From assembly GCA_016788165.1 (NCBI GenBank), contig JAEUTH010000038.1, forward strand, positions 1-64,000: 64,000 nucleotides of DNA, given 5' to 3'. The notes under the pieces are model-generated. The model searched no databases, was not told the origin of the DNA, and worked only from the letters and a program-made list of their open reading frames with translations. The DNA comes from Bacteroidia bacterium. Lineage in GTDB: Bacteria > Bacteroidota > Bacteroidia > AKYH767-A > OLB10. Numbering within the stretch: position 1 is the stretch's first letter; each line of letters opens with the position of its first letter. A program made the translations under genes and the position numbers. Of the stretch, positions 26,210-34,273 are shown piece by piece.

Positions 26210-27733
26210 TTAAAGTGGTTTGTTTGATTTAAGTTGCAACAGGCTATCCAATTGTGCCGGCAATACTTTTGATAAGGTTACATATTTTGTAAATGCCTCG
26301 ACATAAAACCTATCACTACCTAAGGCATACTTTTTATCTTTTTGTGCCAAATGCTCTGCCATAAGTTTGCTGCCGGCAATTTTATCAAACAACAGTTTGT
26401 AAGTGGTATCGGCACCTAAGTTATTAGTAAAATCAAGGTTTATCAAGTAAATGGCATCTAAGTAAGCCATACGTTCGAAACTGATATTGTTTGCAACAGC
26501 TTTGCTTGTAATCATTTGCTTACTGTTTAAATCAGATGAAATAAAAGTATACTGACTCATTACTTTACTGTCAAATTCGATAAGCATTGCGTTTATACCA
26601 TCTGTTAGATGATTATACACTTTATCGGCAAATTCGAAACCTGCTTCGCCCCAGGTAACTTCCGACATAAGTACACATACATAATCTTGCTTATACAACT
26701 CGCCCCAGTAGTTTATATCACGAAGTGCTAAAGGTTTGGTGTATGATTGCGGATATACATCACGATGATAAAACCAACATTGCGCATCCATTGCATCGTT
26801 GGTTAAATTATTGGCCATAAAAGTGAGTACAAAACTATCGCTTATAAATAAGGTTTTGGCTTTGGCTACAGGCACATTGCGATAGGCGTATTTTGGATAA
26901 TAATAGGTTTGCTTTTGCAGCGTACCAAAAACATTCATGCCGGGTAGTTGGTCCATCTCCTGCAAACTTGCCGAGTCGGATTGCACAACCGGGCCTATCA
27001 CAAAATCGCTAACAGGCTTGCCGCCTAATGAGTTTATATAATTTAAAATAGAGTCCCAGCTATGCATATAATGATAGGTACTCCAGTGTAAGCTCCCGTA
27101 AGAGTAAATAGGATATGGCGATGTTTTTTTAAGCTGTGCATATTGCTCATGAAAATCAATGAGTGGTAATTTATTTGCTACTAAATTTTTTTTCAGCCAA
27201 TAGTAATTTGTGTTTACGCTATCTGCCGGCAGATATGCCATGGGTAAATCTGCTGTGTATAAATTTGCTTTTCCCGGTGCTAAAACCACAAATAATTTTA
27301 TGCCTTTTTCGCTTAATTTATCAGCAACGTAGGCTAACTTTTTGATTCTATTGCTGATAAATTCTTTACCAACAAAATCTTTTCCTGTAGCTGCGTAAAC
27401 ATTGTTGTTATAAAAAATATTGCGGTGCTTGCCCACCATAAAATCATACTGCCCTGAGCTTTGCAAAACCCAATAATAAAAAGTGTTACGGCAACGAATT
27501 AGCCAGGGCCTGAACCCCAGATTAAAATCAAAATATGTATTTGCACCTTCGGCAAAAGTGCCATCAAGCCAGGTTGCTTTGCTTAAAACAGGTTTGGCAG
27601 GCACACTGTAAAAACCACCCAAAGGCGCCACATTAATAAACTGCAAACGTTGTTGCAATAATGGTAAAAAAAGTATGCCTGTTAAAAAAAGCATACATAC
27701 CCATTTTATTTTATGTGCAACGGTTGATTTCAT
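26210..27733 (-). CDS. AlgJ/AlgX-like SGNH acetyltransferase-associated protein, copy 2
   Basis: The protein has 507 residues from the ATG at 27733 (a TTG at 27748 is also in frame but less likely). It has a membrane anchor (about 7-27) and then LSKATWLDGTFAEGANTYFDFNLGFRPW, KLFVVLAPGKANLYT, the histidine block YSYGSLHWSTYHY and the serine block TLFISDSFVL, colinear with copy 1. The Asp of the D-x-H-W motif is replaced by Ser here. A C-terminal extension of about 90 residues beyond copy 1 (from MITSKAVANNISF) repeats a YLDAIY / LAQKDKKY pattern typical of trailing helices in this family. The operon context is identical to copy 1, with MBOAT following after 6 bp. Confidence 0.78.
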   Translation of the reverse strand: MKSTVAHKIKWVCMLFLTGILFLPLLQQRLQFINVAPLGGFYSVPAKPVLSKATWLDGTFAEGANTYFDFNLGFRPWLIRCRNTFYYWVLQSSGQYDFMVGKHRNIFYNNNVYAATGKDFVGKEFISNRIKKLAYVADKLSEKGIKLFVVLAPGKANLYTADLPMAYLPADSVNTNYYWLKKNLVANKLPLIDFHEQYAQLKKTSPYPIYSYGSLHWSTYHYMHSWDSILNYINSLGGKPVSDFVIGPVVQSDSASLQEMDQLPGMNVFGTLQKQTYYYPKYAYRNVPVAKAKTLFISDSFVLTFMANNLTNDAMDAQCWFYHRDVYPQSYTKPLALRDINYWGELYKQDYVCVLMSEVTWGEAGFEFADKVYNHLTDGINAMLIEFDSKVMSQYTFISSDLNSKQMITSKAVANNISFERMAYLDAIYLINLDFTNNLGADTTYKLLFDKIAGSKLMAEHLAQKDKKYALGSDRFYVEAFTKYVTLSKVLPAQLDSLLQLKSNKPL

Positions 27734-27771
27734 TTTTACAAAGTGCAATAATTAAAAATTAGAAGCACAAA

Positions 27772-29274
27772 TCATTGTTGTGGTTTTAATGTGTATAAGT
27801 ACAATCCAAATTTATACGTAAGTCTTTTATCTAAAAAAGCTTGTAAACCTGAGTGTAACAATAAGCTATCGTTTAATACAGCGTATTTATAGCCGGCCTT
27901 AAGATAAGGATGCCAAAGGTTTGTATCGGCACCAAGACTTATGCCACGCTGATTCATTAAGTACAAACTTGTATTAGGTGTTTCATCGGTAAACGATAAA
28001 ATTTTTTCGTCAGATGCAATTCCATTTTCGCGTAATACAGTTTCGAAATTAAAATAGGCTTTTGATTTTGCATTATTGTAATACCAACTTTGCTCATTGT
28101 AACGACTTGCAAAATTCTTTTTACAAATATTCATACCATAGTTTGCTGCTACAACGATTATTAATGCAATGCCAAGCTGCATTTTAAAATTCAATTTTTG
28201 CACCAAATTGGCAATAAGCATTAAATGAAATAACACTGCCGGCATTAAAGCAATAAAGTAGTAATCGTGATAAACGAACTGATTAAGCATAAGCATAAAA
28301 AAAAGAAAGCTGCCAGCATATAGTGTAACAGTTACAAATAATAACTGCCGTTGTACTTTTTTAAAATTAAAAGCTAAAGCTATTGTGCCGGCCAATAATA
28401 TATAACCCAATACAGCGGTATAATACTCGTTAAGCATGCCGGTTTTAATACGCAACCATGTCTTATAGGCATCGGCTAAGTTGGTTGGATAATGTGGCGC
28501 CATTAAAAAATAATAACTATGGTATTGTACGCTTAACCACCGTGCATAAATATACCAGGCTCCGGTAATAATTATGCTAACAACTAAAGCGCAAAGTACA
28601 TTATTAGTAAGCAATGAACGCCAACCCCGTTTATGGTTTTGTATTACTACAAACAACAACATGGTTATTGTATTAATAAGCGCAGTAACTTTAATTAAGC
28701 CGGCTAACGATACGATTAGGAAAAACCAAAGAAGTAAAGTGTTTGATTTTTGTCCGATGATTTTAAAAAACAGCCACCATGCTATTAATGATAAACCAAG
28801 GCTTGCTGCATCGGGTAAAAAGTTGGGCATATAGTACAATAGCACGGGCGATTGTATAAAAAGTAAAACAGCGGCTAATGCCCACCACTGATTTAAAAAC
28901 AAACACGCCAAATAATATGCTGCAACTATTCCGGCAATGGCAATTAACATTACCCATATACGATAATACGCTTCATGATAGCCGAAAAGCTGATATAAAA
29001 CAGAAGCACCGTAATTAACTACAGGCAACTCCATGCCACTTATGCCACTGCCGTTACTGCATTCATGCACCATTGGTTTAAAAAAGGTAGTGCGTTTTAA
29101 TGCATAATTTAATGCAACACTTGCACGGTCGCATTGTGCCCATTGGTGTATGCTTTGCGGCCGCAACGGAATTGCTTTTTGCAAACCAATATTGCCCAAC
29201 ATGGCAATAAGCAGTACAAAAAAAATAGCCGCAACAGTTTGCGGCTTTTTTAATACAAATAACAGTTGCTGCAT
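27772..29274 (-). CDS. GT-C-like membrane glycosyltransferase (ArnT/family 39 type)
   Basis: The protein has 500 residues and about 11-12 membrane segments. The first periplasmic loop (LRPQSIHQWAQCDRASVALNYA) carries an aromatic/acidic H-Q-W-A-Q-C-D motif that resembles the acidic catalytic motif of ArnT/PMT-type GT-C enzymes. MPNFLPDAASLGLSL and IKVTALINTI are further family blocks. It probably transfers a sugar from a polyprenyl carrier on the periplasmic side. It starts 13 bp after scoB and precedes the SGNH/MBOAT pair, so it is probably the glycan-building partner of that pair. Sugar and acceptor are unknown. Confidence 0.68.
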   Translation of the reverse strand: MQQLLFVLKKPQTVAAIFFVLLIAMLGNIGLQKAIPLRPQSIHQWAQCDRASVALNYALKRTTFFKPMVHECSNGSGISGMELPVVNYGASVLYQLFGYHEAYYRIWVMLIAIAGIVAAYYLACLFLNQWWALAAVLLFIQSPVLLYYMPNFLPDAASLGLSLIAWWLFFKIIGQKSNTLLLWFFLIVSLAGLIKVTALINTITMLLFVVIQNHKRGWRSLLTNNVLCALVVSIIITGAWYIYARWLSVQYHSYYFLMAPHYPTNLADAYKTWLRIKTGMLNEYYTAVLGYILLAGTIALAFNFKKVQRQLLFVTVTLYAGSFLFFMLMLNQFVYHDYYFIALMPAVLFHLMLIANLVQKLNFKMQLGIALIIVVAANYGMNICKKNFASRYNEQSWYYNNAKSKAYFNFETVLRENGIASDEKILSFTDETPNTSLYLMNQRGISLGADTNLWHPYLKAGYKYAVLNDSLLLHSGLQAFLDKRLTYKFGLYLYTLKPQQ

Positions 29275-29287
29275 GTTTGGCTTACAA

Positions 29288-29944
29288 TTACAAAACCATT
29301 TCAGGTATATCGCCTTCTACTATCAGTTTTCCGGCAGTTGCTTTAACTATTTGTTCGACACTTACACCGGGAGCTCGTTCCAGTAATTTAAAACCACCTT
29401 GCGGTAATACATCCAGTACAGCCAGTTCGGTTACAATTTTTTTTACGCAACGCAAGCCTGTAATAGGCAATTCACACTTAGGTAAAAGTTTTGATTCGCC
29501 AGCTTTATTTACGTGTTGCATTGCTACAATTATATTTTTTGCCGATGCAACCAAATCCATTGCGCCACCCATACCTTTTACCATTTTACCGGGAATTTTC
29601 CAATTGGCAATATCGCCAAACTCGCTTACTTCCATGGCACCCAATATGGTTAGGTTTACTTTTTGCGAACGTATCATACCAAAACTCATTGCCGAGTCGA
29701 ATATGGATGAACCGGGCAATAATGTAACCGTCTGTTTACCTGCATTTATTAAATCGGCATCTTCTGTACCTTCAACAGGAAAAGGGCCCATACCCAGTAT
29801 GCCGTTTTCTGATTGTAAAACCACATGCATGCCTTCAGGTATATAATTGGCAACCAGTGTAGGTATGCCAATGCCCAGGTTAACATAGTAACCATCTTGT
29901 ACTTCGCGTGCTATGCGTTTTGCGATTCCGTTTTTATCTAACAT
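29288..29944 (-). CDS. scoB: 3-oxoacid CoA-transferase subunit B
   Basis: This subunit carries the catalytic glutamate of succinyl-CoA:3-ketoacid CoA-transferase, which moves CoA between succinyl-CoA and acetoacetate. It has 218 residues, a standard length. VNLGIGIPTLVANYIP opens the family fold, QSENGILGMGPFP holds the active-site Glu (SENG motif), and GGAMDLVASAKNIIVAM is conserved further on. It is preceded by subunit A with a 72-bp gap and followed after 13 bp by the GT-C gene. Confidence 0.95.
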   Translation of the reverse strand: MLDKNGIAKRIAREVQDGYYVNLGIGIPTLVANYIPEGMHVVLQSENGILGMGPFPVEGTEDADLINAGKQTVTLLPGSSIFDSAMSFGMIRSQKVNLTILGAMEVSEFGDIANWKIPGKMVKGMGGAMDLVASAKNIIVAMQHVNKAGESKLLPKCELPITGLRCVKKIVTELAVLDVLPQGGFKLLERAPGVSVEQIVKATAGKLIVEGDIPEMVL

Positions 29945-30016
29945 TGTATTTATAGTAAGGGTAAAAAAAATTATGATTATTTAAACTGTCATTCCTACTT
30001 TAAGATTACTTACATT

Positions 30017-30715
30017 TTATCGTTTGATAACGGTACGTTGCTCGATGCGTTTTTCAAATACCTGTCCTTTAAAAATGCGGTGTACATAGATACCGGGTGT
30101 ATGTATGTGGTCGGGATCTAATTGGCCCGGTTCAACCAATTCCTCAACTTCGGCAATGGTAATTTTGCCGGCCATGGCCATAAGCGGATTAAAATTTCGG
30201 GCTGTATGTCTGAAAACTAAATTGCCTGTAGTATCACCTTTCCAGGCTTTAACAATGGCAAAGTCGGCATCAAAGGCATACTCCATTAAATAATCTTTGC
30301 CATTAAAGTTGCGTACTTCTTTTCCTGCCGCTACTTCGGTACCTACACCTGCCGGAGTGTAAATTACAGGCATACCGTAGCCTGCTGCCAAAGCACGCGT
30401 GGCTAATGTGCCTTGTGGTATTAGTTCAACTTCTAATTCGCCACTAAGCATTTGCCTTTCAAACTCAGCGTTTTCGCCAACGTATGACGAAATCATTTTT
30501 TTTATCTGTTTGTTTTGTAAAAGCAAACCCAAACCAAAATCATCTACACCGGCATTGTTCGAAATACATGTTAGCCCTTTTACCCCGCTTTGCACCAGTG
30601 CATTTATACAATTTTCGGGTATGCCACATAAACCAAAACCACCAACCAGCAAGGTCATATTATCGGTTATGCCGGCAATGGCTTCTTCGGCATTTTTTAC
30701 AGAACGGTTTATCAT
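30017..30715 (-). CDS. scoA: 3-oxoacid CoA-transferase subunit A
   Basis: Partner of scoB in the heteromeric CoA-transferase. It has 232 residues. The Gly-rich CoA-binding stretch [16 protein letters not shown] (about 22-37) is the subunit A signature, and [28 protein letters not shown] and [18 protein letters not shown] are conserved. Used for ketone-body or acetoacetate metabolism. It lies 26 bp downstream of the penicillin-binding protein gene, on the same strand. Confidence 0.95.
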   Translation of the reverse strand: MINRSVKNAEEAIAGITDNMTLLVGGFGLCGIPENCINALVQSGVKGLTCISNNAGVDDFGLGLLLQNKQIKKMISSYVGENAEFERQMLSGELEVELIPQGTLATRALAAGYGMPVIYTPAGVGTEVAAGKEVRNFNGKDYLMEYAFDADFAIVKAWKGDTTGNLVFRHTARNFNPLMAMAGKITIAEVEELVEPGQLDPDHIHTPGIYVHRIFKGQVFEKRIEQRTVIKR

Positions 30716-30741
30716 CGTATTTAAATTTTAAATCAATTTTA

Positions 30742-32967
30742 TTAATTATTAATGCCAAAATCATCATTACCATCCATGCTTTTTTGTTCCTGATATTTGG
30801 AGCAATCAATTTCAACTGACAATTTGGTTAAAGGTTTTTCAAAATCGGTATTGGCAACTTTAAGTGTTTTATCGGCATAACATTTTTTCATAAACAAGCC
30901 CCATATAGGTAAAGCCATATTGGCTCCCTGTCCCAAACTTGTACTTCGGAAATGCACAGAGCGGTCTTCGCAACCCACCCAACAACCGGCTACTAAATTT
31001 GGCACCATGCCAACAAACCATCCATCGCTGTTATTTTGTGTAGTGCCGGTTTTGGCAGCAATGGCATTGGTAAAGCCATATTTGCTCCCACGCAGGCGGG
31101 CACTGGTACCATACAAGGTAGCGCCTTGCATGGCATTAATCATCAGATAGGCTGTTTCTTCGCTAATGGCTTCAATTTTTTTAGGAATAAATTCCTGAAG
31201 CACCACACCGTTATTGTCTTCAATGCGTGTTATATAAACAGGCTCTGTCCAAACACCTTTGTTTGCAAAAGTGCCATAAGCACCAATTAATTCGAAAACC
31301 GATAAATCGGCTGTGCCTAAACAAATAGCTGGCACCGGCTCTAATGCACTTTGTATGCCCATGCGATGGGCTATATCCACCACGGCTTTGGGACCGAATT
31401 GTTTCATTAAATAAGCCGAAACGGTGTTTACACTTTCGGCCAAACCTTCTTTAAGCGAAAGCATACCACCATACTTATTATCGCTGTTATCAGGTGTCCA
31501 GGGGCCTGATGGTGTTTCGATGGTAACTTTTACATTGGGGACTTTGTAACAGGGTGAGTATCCTTCTTGCATGGCCAGGGTGTAAACAAATGGCTTAAAG
31601 GTTGAACCCACTTGTCGTTTACCTTCTTTAACATGATCGTATTTAAAATATTTGTAATCATTACCTCCTACCCAGGCTCTAACGTAACCTGTTTGTGGTT
31701 CCATTGCCATAAAACCTGTTTGCAACATTTTTTTATAATGCTTAATGGAATCTAATGGCGACATGGTGGTATCGCGTTCGCCTTGCCATGTAAACAGTTG
31801 CATTTTAATTTTGGTATCAAATACCTTTTTAATTTCGGCATCGGTTGCGCCTCCTTCCTTTAATTCGCGATAACGGTCGCTTTGCTTCATTGCATTGGTA
31901 ATAATTTCGGGGTGCTCGGCCCAGGGTATGCGCCCCTTCCAATGATCGTTAAATTGTTTTTGCAAATCGGTTAAATGTTCTTTTACGGCTTCTTCGGCAA
32001 AGCGTTGCATGCGGCTGTCAATGGTAGTGTAGATGCGCAATCCATCCCGATACAGGTTGTATGATTTTCCGTCTGATTTTTTATGCGCTGCACACCACTT
32101 ATTCAGTTCAAGCCGCAACGTTTCTCTAAAATAAGTTGCAATACCTGCATTATGGTCTTCGCGTTGATACTTTAATTCGATTTTGGTTTTTTTTATCGAA
32201 TCGCATTGTTGCTCGCTTATAAACCCATTCTTAAGCATCAGTTCTAAAACGGTATTCCGTCTGAGTTTGGCGCGTTGCTCATGGTTAACCGGATTGTAAT
32301 ATGATGGCCCGCGTAACATGCCAACCAGCAATGCACTTTCCTGCATATTTAATTGCGAAGGCATTTTATCAAAATAAGTGCGCGCTGCCGATTTTATTCC
32401 AAAAGCATTGTGTCCAAAATCAACGGTATTAAAATACATGGCCATAATTTCATCCTTGGTGTAATTACGTTCCAAACGTGTGGCTGTAATCCACTCCTTC
32501 ATTTTAATAATAACGATGCTAAATTTTGATTTTTGTTTTTTACGAGGGAATAAATTTTTTGCCAATTGTTGTGTTATGGTACTTCCACCTCCGGCATCTT
32601 GCTGCAAAATAACCGACTTAAACAAAACCCTGAATAGGCCTTTTAAGTCAACGCCAGAATGCTCGTAAAACCGAACATCTTCGGTAGCCAATAATGCTTT
32701 GGTTATGTTGGTTGACAAATCATGATAGGGTGTATTGGTTCGGTTTTGAAAATAATACTTTCCCAATACAACATTATCAGATGAAATAATTTCGGTGGCT
32801 AAACTGCTTTCAGGATTTTCGAGTTGCTCGAAAGTGGGCAATGCGCCAAAATAGCCATAACCTGTAAGCGCCAACAATAAAGTAAGTGCAACTAAAGGCA
32901 TAACAAATAACAGCCAGAAAAAGATGATATATTTTTTGAACCCTTTTGCGGATTTAGCTGCTGTCAT
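30742..32967 (-). CDS. mrcA: Class A penicillin-binding protein (PBP1A type)
   Basis: A bifunctional peptidoglycan glycosyltransferase/transpeptidase anchored in the inner membrane. The ATG at 32967 gives 741 residues and a cytoplasmic stub (MTAAKSAKGFKKY) before the TM. An upstream in-frame ATG at 33027 is unlikely, since the probable promoter (32987-32994) lies between the two. The glycosyltransferase motifs are LATEDVRFYEHSGVD and GGSTITQQLAKNL. The transpeptidase has the S-x-x-K serine in VGSTFKPF, SVN in AESVNTV and KTGT in AAKTGTTQNNSDGW. First gene of a run that continues through scoAB into the acyltransferase genes. Confidence 0.95.
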   Translation of the reverse strand: MTAAKSAKGFKKYIIFFWLLFVMPLVALTLLLALTGYGYFGALPTFEQLENPESSLATEIISSDNVVLGKYYFQNRTNTPYHDLSTNITKALLATEDVRFYEHSGVDLKGLFRVLFKSVILQQDAGGGSTITQQLAKNLFPRKKQKSKFSIVIIKMKEWITATRLERNYTKDEIMAMYFNTVDFGHNAFGIKSAARTYFDKMPSQLNMQESALLVGMLRGPSYYNPVNHEQRAKLRRNTVLELMLKNGFISEQQCDSIKKTKIELKYQREDHNAGIATYFRETLRLELNKWCAAHKKSDGKSYNLYRDGLRIYTTIDSRMQRFAEEAVKEHLTDLQKQFNDHWKGRIPWAEHPEIITNAMKQSDRYRELKEGGATDAEIKKVFDTKIKMQLFTWQGERDTTMSPLDSIKHYKKMLQTGFMAMEPQTGYVRAWVGGNDYKYFKYDHVKEGKRQVGSTFKPFVYTLAMQEGYSPCYKVPNVKVTIETPSGPWTPDNSDNKYGGMLSLKEGLAESVNTVSAYLMKQFGPKAVVDIAHRMGIQSALEPVPAICLGTADLSVFELIGAYGTFANKGVWTEPVYITRIEDNNGVVLQEFIPKKIEAISEETAYLMINAMQGATLYGTSARLRGSKYGFTNAIAAKTGTTQNNSDGWFVGMVPNLVAGCWVGCEDRSVHFRSTSLGQGANMALPIWGLFMKKCYADKTLKVANTDFEKPLTKLSVEIDCSKYQEQKSMDGNDDFGINN

Positions 32968-32986
32968 GTATGATATTTGAAGGCGC

Positions 32987-32994
32987 CAAAAGTA
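32987..32994 (-). promoter_or_regulatory. -7 promoter box of the PBP gene
   Basis: Coding-strand TACTTTTG matches TAnnTTTG. A TTTG lies about 24 bp further upstream, a spacing somewhat long for -33. The box supports translation from 32967 rather than 33027. Confidence 0.45.
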
Positions 32995-33127
32995 TAAAGT
33001 TTTGTGATGTTGCATAGGCAAAGCCACAATCTTAAACGGTATTTTGGCTTTGTTTACCTAAAATTATGGGTGTTAAAAGTCAGCCTGCTGCTAATTACAT
33101 TTTTATCATATTCGCCAAAATTATTTT

Positions 33128-34240
33128 ATGAAACGGATATTGATTGTGGTGGGTACACGACCCAACTTTATTAAAGTAACGCAGTTTAAAAAAGCCAATG
33201 CTGCTTTAGGTAATCCATTCCATATTGCTATTGTACATACCGGCCAGCATTATGACAGTAAAATGGCTGATGTTTTTTTTACGCAATTTGATTTGGTGCC
33301 CGATTATTTTTTAAATATATCACATGCAAGTGCCAATACGCAAATGGCCGAAATTATGTTGCGGATTGAGCAAACCATTTTGGAGTATAAACCTAGCGTG
33401 GTTATGGTTGTGGGCGATGTAAATTCAACTTTTGCGGCTGCGCTAACTGCTAATAAATGTAATGTAAAAATAGCACATGTTGAAAGCGGTTTGCGCAGTA
33501 ACGACCGTACCATGCCCGAGGAGTTTAACCGCATACTAACCGATGCCATTACCGATTATTTTTTTGTAACCGAAGAAAGCGGCCGCCAACATTTATTAGC
33601 CGAAGGTAAGCTGGATAAGGCCATTCATTTTGTGGGCAATACCATGATAGATACACTTGTGGCTTTTAAACAAAAAATTAATGAAGACAACATTTTAGAT
33701 GTCTTAAAAATTACGGACGGAAGTTATGCATTGATGACAATGCACCGGCCTGCAACTGTTGATTTTAAAGAAGGGCTCGAAAAATTATTAGCGGTTATCA
33801 ATTGCATTATTAAAAAACACAACCTTGTTTTTCCGATTCACCCACGCACGTTGCAAAAAATTAAGGATTTTGGTTTGCAACCTGTTTTTGACCAATTACA
33901 ACAAACACAGCCTTTTAAACTTATTATAACGGAGCCACTGCCCTATTTTGCATTTCAACGCTTAACGTCACAATGCTTGTTTGTAATAACAGATAGCGGT
34001 GGCATACAAGAAGAAACCACATTTATGCAAGTGCCTTGCTTTACGTTACGCGCCAACACCGAAAGGCCTGTAACCGTTACAATTGGCAGCAATGAACTTA
34101 TTCCGTTTGATACGAATACAATAGCAAAAAAAATTGCCGAGATAGAAAACGGCCAAGCAAAAAAAGGTACAGTGCCACCACTATGGGATGGCCAAGCAAG
34201 TTATCGTATATTACAGGTGTTACAAAAACAACTGAACTAA
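33128..34240 (+). CDS. wecB: UDP-N-acetylglucosamine 2-epimerase (non-hydrolysing)
   Basis: Converts UDP-GlcNAc to UDP-ManNAc, the precursor of ManNAc-containing envelope glycans. The 370 residues are the usual length. The start IVVGTRPNFIKV, HTGQHYDSKM, GDVNSTFAAAL (catalytic Asp), HVESGLRS (Glu), PEEFNR (Glu), TMHRP (His) and the late block TDSGGIQEET are all present in order. The usual RxxTERPE stretch reads LRANTERPVTV. It precedes a GT4 gene by 33 bp, suggesting that both serve one surface glycan. A UDP-ManNAc dehydrogenase is not seen in the window. Confidence 0.93.
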   Translation: MKRILIVVGTRPNFIKVTQFKKANAALGNPFHIAIVHTGQHYDSKMADVFFTQFDLVPDYFLNISHASANTQMAEIMLRIEQTILEYKPSVVMVVGDVNSTFAAALTANKCNVKIAHVESGLRSNDRTMPEEFNRILTDAITDYFFVTEESGRQHLLAEGKLDKAIHFVGNTMIDTLVAFKQKINEDNILDVLKITDGSYALMTMHRPATVDFKEGLEKLLAVINCIIKKHNLVFPIHPRTLQKIKDFGLQPVFDQLQQTQPFKLIITEPLPYFAFQRLTSQCLFVITDSGGIQEETTFMQVPCFTLRANTERPVTVTIGSNELIPFDTNTIAKKIAEIENGQAKKGTVPPLWDGQASYRILQVLQKQLN

Positions 34241-34273
34241 ATACCTCCGTTTATTATTTATAAAAAACCATGC

